54,173 nucleotides of DNA from Bacillota bacterium (GTDB lineage Bacteria; Bacillota; Clostridia; Acetivibrionales; JAFADI01), in assembly GCA_023424965.1 (NCBI GenBank), contig JAFADI010000271.1:1-54173 (forward strand), read 5' to 3'. Under the pieces are notes generated by a model. The model did no database searches, was not told the DNA's origin, and saw only the letters and a list, made by a program, of their open reading frames with translations. Below are positions 44,240 to 52,329 of this stretch, one piece after another (within the stretch, counting starts at the first letter, position 1; each line of letters opens with the position of its first letter). The translations under genes and the position numbers were made by a program.

Positions 44240-45637
44240 TTAATATCCGATCCTGAAAGTAGCATCCTGTTTGTCAGAAGTAGATGAACTGCTTGTTACC
44301 GGGTCTATTCTGAGCACATAGTTTGAGTGTCTTATGTATCTGTCCGGGTAATTATATGACTTGAAGGATGTCCATGCCGAATCCGCAAATCCAGCAGTTT
44401 TATAGAAGGTCGCATCTGCTTTAAATGTTGAAGTACCATCATTCTTCACCAGACTGATTACGTAATTTGAATGTCTAAGATAATAACCAGGATAGCTTAC
44501 TGATTCGAAGGATACTCCTGAAGAGTCAGCAAGTCCGGCTACCATCTTCCATTTGGAATCGTTGACCGGATCTATTGGTTCAGAATCTATTCTTCCTGCA
44601 AAATTGGAGTGTCTCCAGAAACGGTCAGGGAAATTGTATGATTTCATCCTGTTCCATGATGGATTGCCCCATTTTGTAATAATATTATTTAACTCAGTCG
44701 TTGTAACCTTTGCAATTGTACAATGTTTACCATTCAATGGAGCTTCGTAAAACTTCTTATCCATCAATGTCCATGAGTTGGTGGATATATCCGATGACTG
44801 CCAACAGTAGAATACTGGATTACTGGGAGAATAGCTGTCGCCCCATAACCACCATGTGTTTGCATTTATTTTCTGAACCTGGGTCGGTGCTTCGATTGCA
44901 TTACCTGCAACAAGTGACGGAACATAATTATTCGTAAAGTTTCCGGGATTTAGCGAGGTTGATTTATAACCATGTATTTTCCCGTTTGCATTGTAGAAAT
45001 AATTCGTACCATTGTACATAAGCATGTCCCCATCATAAATGTTAACACCGGGATCATGAAAAACTGTAAGTGTGTTATAATTGGTTACCGTTTTAAAGTC
45101 GGTAGTATAGCTTACATAAATTCGGTTACGGTCGGTATTGCCTGCCCACAGGATCGCGTACATGCTCTTGCTGGCATCCCAGAAGGCTTCAGGCGCCCAA
45201 GCATGCATTGTCGAACTGTTATTTACCTGGAGCAACCGTTCGTTAGTAAAAGTCCTCAAGTCGGCAGAATCCCATATAAGGATATATTTACTTAGATTTG
45301 CAGCCATGTCCTGCCCGATCATATTGGTAGCCATAACAACAAAGGTGCCGTCTTGTTTCCTAAGGATAAACGGATCACGTAAACCCTTGTATCCCAAGGT
45401 AGGGGTAACAACAGGCTGATTTTGGTTCAAAGGGGTCCAATTGAGTCCGTCTGTGCTGTAAGCAAGATGCAATGCAAACCTGTTTTCATCCCCGTTAGGA
45501 GATTCTGTAAAGTAACCCATAACATAAGCGGAATACGCTTCCGCTGCACATCCTGTACTACCCGCAACAAGCAGCATGGTAACTGCCAATGTGCAAACAA
45601 GCAGTACACTAAACACTTTTTTCATCTTAACAACCAT
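44240..45637 (-). CDS. Secreted GH43-like enzyme + AbfB (CBM42) domain
   Basis: ATG 45637 (MVVKMKKVFSVLLV) has GAGGAGG 8-9 nt upstream; a longer frame is rejected. The roughly 465-residue precursor has a signal peptide. A propeller related to that of the 41330 gene follows (AYVMGYFTESPNG, KGLRDPFILRKQDG, HAWAPEAFWD, NAIEAPTQVQ), then an AbfB trefoil (SYNFPDRFWRHSNFAGRI, YLRHSNYVISL, RYIRHSNYVLRI) closely like that of its neighbour. It leads the operon 44240-42769-41330 behind a TATTG-N16-TATTG element 300 bp upstream. Confidence 0.85.
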   Translation of the reverse strand: MVVKMKKVFSVLLVCTLAVTMLLVAGSTGCAAEAYSAYVMGYFTESPNGDENRFALHLAYSTDGLNWTPLNQNQPVVTPTLGYKGLRDPFILRKQDGTFVVMATNMIGQDMAANLSKYILIWDSADLRTFTNERLLQVNNSSTMHAWAPEAFWDASKSMYAILWAGNTDRNRIYVSYTTDFKTVTNYNTLTVFHDPGVNIYDGDMLMYNGTNYFYNANGKIHGYKSTSLNPGNFTNNYVPSLVAGNAIEAPTQVQKINANTWWLWGDSYSPSNPVFYCWQSSDISTNSWTLMDKKFYEAPLNGKHCTIAKVTTTELNNIITKWGNPSWNRMKSYNFPDRFWRHSNFAGRIDSEPIDPVNDSKWKMVAGLADSSGVSFESVSYPGYYLRHSNYVISLVKNDGTSTFKADATFYKTAGFADSAWTSFKSYNYPDRYIRHSNYVLRIDPVTSSSSTSDKQDATFRIGY

Positions 45638-46057
45638 TTTTTTGACCTCCTCATTTATTTGAAGAACATCAGAGCCAGATACTTCGATGTCCATTCATCC
45701 CTTTTGAATGCAGCTACCTTTTTTGTATATTTTTTAAAGGGAAAATATCTTTTAATAGCCAAAACACCGGATCTTTTTGCAAAAGCCTAGATAAATTTAT
45801 ATTTAAAGTCATTTCTATGGTAACTGTTAGAGATGAAATGATATATGCATTTTAGTTGGACTCCACTTAAACTTTTCTAATATAATTCCTTATTCATTTT
45901 GATAGTAGCACTGGTTCTGTATTTAAAAAATCCAATATATTGCATAAAATTTACAAAGTATTGATATTTTTTACAAAATATTTTTATGTTTTCCCCACAA
46001 ATTTAAATACTTTGCGCATAACAAAAATGTTAAAGAACAGGCTAGTATAAAAACTAA
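45638..46057. other. AT-rich promoter region of the three-gene GH43 operon
   Basis: No coding frame is supported. The direct-repeat operator at 45938-45968 is the only clear element. Confidence 0.5.
45938..45968 (-). promoter_or_regulatory. Direct-repeat element TRTTG-N16-TRTTG upstream of the GH43 operon
   Basis: TATTG at 45938-45942 and at 45959-45963 are 21 bp apart. Each is followed by an AT-rich stretch ending in TTTACAAA, so the repeat unit is about 20 bp long. Confidence 0.6.
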
Positions 46058-46327
46058 TATGAAAATTATAAAAATAATTCCGCAAGCGGCAGCAAGATCC
46101 AAAGTATATACGATAATCAGGTTGCAAAGGAGTACCTTTATCAGGATTCAGGAAGGAATTATATATTTTCTGAATATGATTTGGATTTTGGGAAAGGCGA
46201 CTTGAGCGGCTTTGACGAAGTATTTCTTCCTAATTTATATATTCCAATTTATTTTGGCTCGCTAGAAGAAATATTGATTATATTTAGTTTGTTAAAAAAT
46301 TGTAGTGGAATAAATTATAAAAACTAA
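46058..46327 (+). pseudogene. Possible gene remnant without start codon
   Basis: An open frame of 89 codons follows a TAA and contains no ATG. Its first two thirds look protein-like (ASGSKIQSIYDNQVAKEY, then GRNYIFSEYDLDFGKGDLSG), unlike random AT-rich DNA; the last third is hydrophobic and may be out of the original frame. I recognise no family. It lies at the right island junction, where broken genes would be expected. Confidence 0.3.
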
Positions 46328-46586
46328 AAAAAGTGGATATTATTTATGTATCTTAAGACTTATAAGATTTATGTGAGTCTCATTCTTCAAACAATATGTA
46401 ATATGCGAATATTTTGGGATTTATAAGAATTAAAATTCAGCTTAGCTTTGTATTTCCTGGTGCATCCGGAATATACTAAAACCAAACCCGGATGCACCTT
46501 GATAATTAACTATTCATTAATACGCGGCATTAGCTTCTGAGCACAACTTGCCTATTCATTTAAGTCCAAAAAGCTTAATAATCTGG

Positions 46587-47369
46587 TTACTTTAAAAAGT
46601 AAACCGCAATAACCACAGCTCCAAGAATAAATCGATAGACTGTGAATATTCCCAATCCCTTTTTCTTCAGGTATTCAAGCAGGAACTTAATGCTTATTAT
46701 GCCAACTACCGCTGCTGTTATCATGGCAGTGATAAACGGTACCTTGTCAATCGATGTGTGGATTAAATCCTTTGCATGATATAAACCGTCTCCCAGAATA
46801 ATCGGAGTTGACATTAAGAACGTGAACCGGGCAATACTCCCTCTGGTCATGCCTAATGCACGTCCGACAGTCATTGTGATACCGGAACGGGATACTCCGG
46901 GAATTATTGCAAAAACCTGTGAAAGACCTATAAGGATGCTTCGTTTAACGCCTGTCTCTTTGATATCAACCACTTTTTTCCCATATTTATCTGCGGCATA
47001 TAACAGGATACCCATAACAATCACCATAACACCGATCAATGCCGCATTCCTGAACATCTCCATATATTTGTCCAGCAAAACCCCGAAGAAAGCACCCGGA
47101 ATTGTTGCCAGCACCAAAAGCCAGAACAGCTTTCCATCTTGGGTTTTAGGCTTTGTAAAGCCTGCACTGATTAAATTCAGCCAATCCTTAAAGAAATATA
47201 ATATAACGGCTGCTGCAGTCCCCAGGTGTAATGCCACATCAAAAGCGACACCAGGGTCTTGCCATCCAAATAGCCATGGTACCAGTACTAAATGTGCTGT
47301 GCTTGATATCGGTAAAAATTCTGCGATTCCCTGCAAGATTCCATAAATAACTGCTTGAATTATGCTCAT
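46587..47369 (-). CDS. uppP: Undecaprenyl-diphosphatase (BacA/UppP type)
   Basis: ATG 47369 follows GGGAGG at 7 nt; a frame starting at 47405 is rejected. The 260-residue membrane protein has the two active-site motifs, AEFLPISSTAHLVL near the start and PGVSRSGITMTVGRALG in the second half, with about eight helices. It recycles the C55 lipid carrier for cell-wall synthesis and confers bacitracin tolerance. The 3' 333 bp are repeated at 25835-26167. Recombination between the copies would remove the island and still leave a complete uppP gene. Confidence 0.93.
   Translation of the reverse strand: MSIIQAVIYGILQGIAEFLPISSTAHLVLVPWLFGWQDPGVAFDVALHLGTAAAVILYFFKDWLNLISAGFTKPKTQDGKLFWLLVLATIPGAFFGVLLDKYMEMFRNAALIGVMVIVMGILLYAADKYGKKVVDIKETGVKRSILIGLSQVFAIIPGVSRSGITMTVGRALGMTRGSIARFTFLMSTPIILGDGLYHAKDLIHTSIDKVPFITAMITAAVVGIISIKFLLEYLKKKGLGIFTVYRFILGAVVIAVYFLK
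46594..46926. repeat. Right direct repeat flanking the 20.4-kb island (inside intact uppP)
   Basis: The partner of 25835-26167: same orientation, no gaps, six mismatches. Beyond 46926 the intact gene continues to its 5' end, while the left copy turns into unrelated sequence. Confidence 0.92.
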
Positions 47370-47541
47370 TAACCAACCTCCCAATGGTTTATAAGGATTT
47401 GCCATATAAGATTTATAGGGATTATTTAAAATAAAATTTTTATGGTATTCATCCAGGCTTCTGGGAAAGTTCTACAAAATTATTTATCGACAGCAACAAA
47501 TTTATTTCCCTTTCCCGAAGCCTGAATTTCGGTCGCATGAT

Positions 47542-48753
47542 TCATTTAAGCGCCGCTAATGATGCATTCAAAGCAGCTTTACATGCTACACCATCCTGAT
47601 GTCTGGCGCGTAGTTGCGATAATACTTCGTCGATGGTGTTGTCAATCTCAGTCCACTTTGCCTTATTCATTGATTTGAGACGGGCCGTAGCATTGTCCCA
47701 GGCTACTTCCAATTCATCAACGTGTGACTTAGCACCGGACAAATCCCCTGCCTCTACCAGACTTAGCGTATCTTCCTCGATTTTTGTAAAGTTTGACAAA
47801 TCACCTAATGGTGCGGTTTGTGGAATGTTGCCGGCCACTTCCCCTTGCGATGAGGCTTCATTGTGAAGCGCAGTTTGGCTCCAGTAAAATCCTGTTCCGG
47901 CCAGGACAATCAGTATGCACGCAACGATTCCAAGCTGCCGTATGACAGAAGATGGTTTTAAAACAGTTTCTGCTTTTGTTGATGTTCTGGCGACCAAATC
48001 TTTCTTTGTGACAGCAAGGAAAATTACTGTCGCCATAATCGCTAACAGAAATATTGCGCTTGTGACAGCTGCACCTAATCCTAGCCCCCCATACGTCGAT
48101 GGTTGTGAAAGGTAATCTCCCAACGAGGCACCCAGAGGACGGGTCATAATATAGACAAGCCAGAATGCCAGTATAGGGTCCATCTTGAATCGCCAGGCAA
48201 CCGCCACTAAGGCAATTACGGTAGCTATTAAGATCCCTGTAACAAGGTAACCAAAACCCAGGCTCTCTGCCATCAGGTCTCCGGTTGCCGTACCCAGCGC
48301 AAAGGTGAAAAGGATCGTCAGCCAATAAAATGCTTCTCTCCGTTTGGTGAAGATTGAGTGGATCGATAGAGTTTTCTCACTGGCATACCATAAAGCAAAG
48401 GTAATCATTAAGGCAATACTGAAAACGATGGTGCTCACTGCAAGCGGGATTCCCATACCATCGGTCATATTGTCTGTAACAAGGGTGCCAAAGATACTGA
48501 TTAGGACTACTGTCAGCCAATAAATTCCGGGGATGTATTTCTTCGCCTTGAATTGAAAGAAGAGCACAACCGCCAATACCACTCCCATGATAACGGAGGT
48601 ACCCGTCAAACCGAACCCAAGATTGATGTTCAGGAAATCCGATGCTGTCTCACCGACCGTGGTACATAAGACTTTGATGATCCAGAAAAAAATGGTTACC
48701 TCAGGAACTTTGCTCAACATCTTTTTCATCTCATTTGTTTTGATTACTTCCAT
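47542..48753 (-). CDS. DUF347-repeat membrane protein (COG4705 type) with soluble tail
   Basis: The 403-residue protein has four copies of a two-helix repeat of about 55 residues marked by small-residue/acidic motifs: TTVGETASDFL, FGTLVTDNMTDG, ALGTATGDLMAES and RPLGASLGDYLS. These are typical of DUF347. A further helix and an external helical tail of about 85 residues follow (FTKIEEDTLSLVEAGDLSG, CKAALNASLAALK). Function in the family is not established; a transport role is possible. The ATG has AGGAG 8-9 nt upstream. Three 11-bp direct repeats at 48861-48893 abut its promoter, suggesting control by an OmpR/PhoB-type regulator. Confidence 0.75.
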   Translation of the reverse strand: MEVIKTNEMKKMLSKVPEVTIFFWIIKVLCTTVGETASDFLNINLGFGLTGTSVIMGVVLAVVLFFQFKAKKYIPGIYWLTVVLISIFGTLVTDNMTDGMGIPLAVSTIVFSIALMITFALWYASEKTLSIHSIFTKRREAFYWLTILFTFALGTATGDLMAESLGFGYLVTGILIATVIALVAVAWRFKMDPILAFWLVYIMTRPLGASLGDYLSQPSTYGGLGLGAAVTSAIFLLAIMATVIFLAVTKKDLVARTSTKAETVLKPSSVIRQLGIVACILIVLAGTGFYWSQTALHNEASSQGEVAGNIPQTAPLGDLSNFTKIEEDTLSLVEAGDLSGAKSHVDELEVAWDNATARLKSMNKAKWTEIDNTIDEVLSQLRARHQDGVACKAALNASLAALK

Positions 48754-48832
48754 TCTTCCATCTCCTATTCGTATAAATTTTCTCTCGTATTATTCCGCTG
48801 CATCATGAAATCTTCATATACCGCAGCAAAAC

Positions 48833-48893
48833 AATCATATAAAGCTTTTCTTAAAAGCCAATTAGAATCAGATTAGAATAGGATTAGAAAATT
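48833..48893 (-). promoter_or_regulatory. Promoter with three 11-bp direct repeats upstream of the DUF347 gene
   Basis: ATTAGAATCAG, ATTAGAATAGG and ATTAGAAAATT run head to tail at 48861-48893, a strict 11-bp period. On the minus strand they lead into TTGGCT (48861-48856), 16 bp and TATGAT (48839-48834), so the last repeat touches the -35 box. Repeats with one-turn spacing are typical of OmpR/PhoB response-regulator sites. No such regulator is encoded nearby. Confidence 0.6.
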
Positions 48894-48979
48894 CAGGCCA
48901 CTATGCTTAAAATCATTATTGAACTTTGATTTTAGGCAATAAACATTTATAAAGTCTGAGTAATTTTCAGACACGCTAT

Positions 48980-49147
48980 TTATTTCATTGCCCCAAACAT
49001 GCCTGATAATCTGCTCATGAGTAAATACCCGGCCAATACTTGATAACAGCAGACTGAGGATAAAATCAAAATCGGTATGACTCCATGTGGCATATTCCTT
49101 TTGTAGCTGATCCAGAGGTAATAAGATACCCTTTCCTTTCTTAACAT
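48980..49147 (-). CDS. Small membrane protein coupled to the chemoreceptor gene, unknown
   Basis: ATG 49147 lies 1 bp after the chemoreceptor stop (TGA-A-ATG), suggesting translational coupling; there is no separate ribosome site. The 55 residues have a basic N-terminus (MLRKERVSYYLWISYKRN) and one helix (VIPILILSSVCCYQVLAGYLL). No family is recognised. It could be chance, but the coupling and charge pattern argue for a gene. Confidence 0.4.
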   Translation of the reverse strand: MLRKERVSYYLWISYKRNMPHGVIPILILSSVCCYQVLAGYLLMSRLSGMFGAMK

Positions 49148-49148
49148 T

Positions 49149-50618
49149 TCAAGAGTTATTGTTAATGCTTTGCCTTCTTTCAATCGATTCTTGGAGCTTA
49201 ATGCTGGAATTATTAATACTCTTGATTGATTCATAAATAATCTCTATATTAGAATTCTGCTCTTGTGTCGTTGCCAGCATCTCTTCCATTGCCGCGGTAT
49301 GCTTTAATGAAATGTTAGATATATTTTCAGATTGTTCACGTATCTGAGAAAAAATTTCACTTACATGATCCGTCATGTTTATTTCATTGGCTATATATGC
49401 ATCAATACTTTCAAAAGCTGATTTTATGCTTTCAAAGCTTTCAAGGACTTGCTTTGTTATGGATTCCCCTTCCTTAACAGCAATACTTCCGTTGTGCGCC
49501 TTTTCAAATACAAGTTGTGTATTCGCTTTAATATCGTAAATAATTTTATCAATCTGACTAACCGTATTCGAGCACTGGTCCGAAAGTTTTTTAATTTCAT
49601 TGGCTACAATGGTAAATCCCGCCCCGGCCTCGCCTGCTCTTGCTGCTTCAATACTGGCATTCAATGCAAGCAAGTTCGTCTGATCGGAAATTTGCTTTAT
49701 AGCTGACAGGAAGTTATTTACTTCATCCATACTTCTATTTAAATTTTCTACCGTTGTTAAAGACTCAGTTACAGCGGAATTGATTATATCCATTTGTATA
49801 CCCATTTGATCTATTCTGTCAGAGCTTTGAAAGACGATTTGGCTGGTATTTTCAGAGGTACTGGCAAGGCTATTGGAAAATTGATTTATTTCGGACATCT
49901 TTTCAACAGCTTTGTTCATCATATCACTGATATGAGTAATACTATCGGATTGATTGATAACGCCTTCCGTTGCTTCTTTAATAGTATGTGCCATGATGTC
50001 ACTAATTTTCTTCAAAGTTCCGATATCTTTATTACAATTGTTTATATCAATATTTAATGAAGAAGTATTTTCCTCAATTACACCGACCATTTTATTTAAA
50101 GAATTTAAAAGCTCTTTTGCTTCAGCTTCCTTTCGATTTGATAAAAGTATCAGGTCGGCGCTTCGTTTACTAACGAAATATAAAACTACTACCAAAAGCA
50201 CTAAAAAGCCCAAGGTAGAAAAAAAGTCTGTATCGAATTTGTGATTGTTTCCAAAGGTTATAACGGTATATGCAAAGCCATATAAGCCGCCGAAGCTGAA
50301 TAAAATGCCCTTATTTAGATAAAGGGATACAACACAGAGCACAGTCACTACGATCATTCCCGTATACGGTTCTCCTATGTATGGAACCGTAAAAGTCAGA
50401 ATTGCCATAAACAAGATAGCCATGGCCAGCACAGGACGTTTTTTTCTCAAAATTAGAATGGTAGCAACGCTTAACTCCACCAGAAGAGAACCTACTACTG
50501 CACCCTCAACCTGGTTTTTAAAAAAGAAAAAAACTGTTCCGATAAAAAGAATCCACAGGATAGCTGCTATAATCTTATTAACTTTTACCGTATTGGTTTT
50601 CATAAAAGAATCATTCAT
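49149..50618 (-). CDS. Methyl-accepting chemotaxis-type receptor with membrane-embedded N-terminus
   Basis: ATG 50618 (MNDSFMKTN) follows AAGGAGG at 8 nt; a longer frame is rejected. The 489-residue protein has six membrane helices in its first 180 residues with only short loops, no HAMP domain and no external sensor. A standard signalling domain follows, with tip LNASIEAARAGEAGAGFTIV and coiled coils on both sides. It may sense membrane state, light, redox or an internal signal and feed CheA, or act in non-chemotaxis signalling. It is followed by the small coupled protein. Confidence 0.88.
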   Translation of the reverse strand: MNDSFMKTNTVKVNKIIAAILWILFIGTVFFFFKNQVEGAVVGSLLVELSVATILILRKKRPVLAMAILFMAILTFTVPYIGEPYTGMIVVTVLCVVSLYLNKGILFSFGGLYGFAYTVITFGNNHKFDTDFFSTLGFLVLLVVVLYFVSKRSADLILLSNRKEAEAKELLNSLNKMVGVIEENTSSLNIDINNCNKDIGTLKKISDIMAHTIKEATEGVINQSDSITHISDMMNKAVEKMSEINQFSNSLASTSENTSQIVFQSSDRIDQMGIQMDIINSAVTESLTTVENLNRSMDEVNNFLSAIKQISDQTNLLALNASIEAARAGEAGAGFTIVANEIKKLSDQCSNTVSQIDKIIYDIKANTQLVFEKAHNGSIAVKEGESITKQVLESFESIKSAFESIDAYIANEINMTDHVSEIFSQIREQSENISNISLKHTAAMEEMLATTQEQNSNIEIIYESIKSINNSSIKLQESIERRQSINNNS

Positions 50619-50762
50619 TGATAATTCCTCCTTAAAGGCGGCAAACTGGCAGTCAGGATGAGCCTCGCAAAGACCAATGATGTCTACTTTCCACATATCC
50701 ATCAGACACCTCTGTTGGCTTAACCCGCTCCAGTGATGATTTTTTTAATAATGCAGCTGTCC

Positions 50763-51302
50763 TTACTGGCTACTTTTCAGCAGACTATTGGCTTTTTCAC
50801 ACACCTCATAGATTTCGTCATATTTCTGGTCAATCAGAGGCGCGACCTGATTACTTTTCTTCTTATATATCGTCAAGTAGCAGAAATAGGGGATGATCCA
50901 GCCGACGAAACCAGGGATTGCAAGAATCACGGAAAGCAGCAGTGTGCCTGAGGTATAGGTGAACACAGAGCCGGCCATCAATGCCGTCCCTATAACGCCG
51001 ATAATATAGGCAAAAGTTGAAGCGCCGACAGTCTTGGAAAATTCCAACTGTTCAATTTCCGCAGCACAGGCCTCGAACTGACGCTGCAATCTGGTCAACT
51101 CCGCTTTATTGCGAATCTTGCGGTCCCGCTTGAACTTCATGGCTATGGAACCTAAGCTCTTTATGGGAAAAGAGGTGCTTTCCAGTTTCCAGCCGAAGTT
51201 GGTGTACCCATCGGCATATACCGATTCCATATTGCGTTTTACTGTAAATTCCTTGTACTCATAGCCCACAAAGCCATCTGCATTTTTTGTAAATTCACTC
51301 AT
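50763..51302 (-). CDS. Hypothetical two-helix membrane protein
   Basis: ATG 51302 (MSEFTKNADG) lies 8 nt after GGAG; the ATG at 51308 is too close. The roughly 179-residue protein has a polar N-terminal third with YEYKEFTVKR and FGWKLE segments, a charged coiled-coil region at about 65-90 (KAELTRLQRQFEACAAEIEQLEF), two membrane helices (about 93-115 and 120-145) and a cytoplasmic helical tail. Similar proteins are common in Firmicutes but without known function. It stands alone before the transposon debris. Confidence 0.65.
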   Translation of the reverse strand: MSEFTKNADGFVGYEYKEFTVKRNMESVYADGYTNFGWKLESTSFPIKSLGSIAMKFKRDRKIRNKAELTRLQRQFEACAAEIEQLEFSKTVGASTFAYIIGVIGTALMAGSVFTYTSGTLLLSVILAIPGFVGWIIPYFCYLTIYKKKSNQVAPLIDQKYDEIYEVCEKANSLLKSSQ

Positions 51303-51640
51303 GGTCATTTCTCCTTCACTTTATAATATTTGAGGATCTTTCTTGATCCATTTGATGAGACCATTCTACTGTCGAGATGTTTATGAATTACTTCCAAAAT
51401 GTTTATAAAATATTAATTGTTACTCAGATCGTATATTTGTTCTTTACAAGGGTACAAACGATAAATAAACCGGAACTGGCTACCAACCTAACATAAGCGC
51501 CGTCTACTGGACAAGGGGCGGTGCTTTGTTTTTGGGGGCCGTTGCTTCGGGCCAAGCTGGCCCGAAGTGGCAGGGTTTGGGGAGGCTCCCCAGCAAGCAA
51601 TTTTTTGTGATTTGACCGCAGGGCAAATCATAAAAAATTC
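51303..51640. mobile_element. Conjugative-transposon debris: hairpin cassette A and flanks
   Basis: The first 170 bp are plain intergenic DNA. From 51545 a cassette begins: CTTCGGGCCA/TGGCCCGAAG hairpin (51545-51567), a GGGGAG/CTCCCC hairpin (51577-51589), and TGATTTG/CAAATCA (51608-51630). The 20-bp palindrome GTGACTGTGGCCACAGTCAC follows at 51641-51660. The same order of elements returns at 52077-52215. Such stretches occur next to sigma-like genes in Tn916/Tn1549-type elements, from general knowledge. Confidence 0.55.
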
Positions 51641-52026
51641 GTGACTGTGGCCACAGTCACATTGCTTGCCGTTTTGTTCACTTTACTCTTAGCGGAAGCC
51701 GAACGGCTGAAGCGAAACTATATCCGTCGCATGTTCTGGAACAAGGCACAGTATTCCCTTGATGCGGATGATGGTATTGAACATGACGCGCTTTTTGTTT
51801 CCCTCTCCCCCTGTGAGGTTTATGAGCGCAAGATGACGGCGCAGGAACTCCATGCCGCCCTTGACGCGCTTCCAACAAACAGGGCCGGAGGGTTTACGCC
51901 CATTACATACTTGGTATGAGTAAAACCGAAATTGCGCGTGCCGAGGGTGTGAGTGAAAAGAATGTGCGTCAATCCATAAACCGCGCGCTTCACAGCATGG
52001 AAATATGTTTGAAAAACCGTCTATGA
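51641..52026 (+). pseudogene. Frameshifted sigma-70-region-4-like gene of a conjugative transposon
   Basis: Frame 1 encodes AERLKRNYIRRMFWNKAQYSL, then DADDGIEHDALF, YERKMTAQELHAALDALPT, and stops at 51919. The expected continuation, KQGRRVYAHYILGMSKTEIARAEGV and then NVRQSINRALHSMEI, lies in another frame from about 51872 to the TGA at 52026. A missing base near 51870 explains this. The HTH segment (MSKTEIARAEGVSEKNVRQSI) is intact but untranslatable in frame. The N-terminus is also shortened: sequence before AEAERL is unlike the family. In Tn1549-like elements this gene family controls transfer functions. No integrase or excisionase remains in the window. Confidence 0.75.
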
Positions 52027-52063
52027 TACGGGTCGATTTTACTTCAAAAATCTAATCATTATT

Positions 52064-52112
52064 GGGAGGAGTCCTACTTCGGGCCAACATGGCCCGAAGT
52101 AGGACTCCTCCC
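52064..52112. repeat. Perfect 23-bp hairpin, cassette B
   Basis: Arms 52064-52086 and 52090-52112 pair fully around ACA. Its core is the same CTTCGGGCCA/TGGCCCGAAG hairpin as at 51545-51567, 532 bp away. Downstream text to 52215 (AATTTTT, GATTTGACCGC, TGCTTGCCGTTT) also parallels cassette A, so the two are diverged copies. No gene lies in 52027-52260. Confidence 0.8.
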
Positions 52113-52260
52113 GTACTGTTTGAAATAAGTAATTTTTAGGATTTGACCGCTGGGAAAATCTTAAAAAATGTGCAAGTGTCAATACCCTTGCCCTGCTTGC
52201 CGTTTAGTGAAAAGTCCAGAAAAAGCATATGGAAATTTTATGTAGCTAACTCATAGCAGA

Positions 52261-52314
52261 TATTGACCATTTGTATCAGTAGCGTTATAATATAACTGAT
52301 ACAAATGGTCAATA
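52261..52314. promoter_or_regulatory. TetR operator and near-symmetric bidirectional promoter
   Basis: Perfect 20-bp arms (52261-52280 and 52295-52314) enclose 14 bp. Plus strand: TTGACC (52263-52268), 17 bp, TATAAT (52286-52291). Minus strand: TTGACC, 17 bp, TATAAC, because the arms carry both -35 boxes. A TetR dimer bound to the arms would block both -35 elements. The TetR gene begins 16 bp further on. Confidence 0.85.
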
Positions 52315-52329
52315 AAGGGGGCGTTAATA

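Noticed and set aside
26480..46586. Possible integrase, transposase or conjugation genes within the island
   Set aside because: All sizeable frames were assigned to sugar use, regulation or chemotaxis; no recombinase motif was seen.
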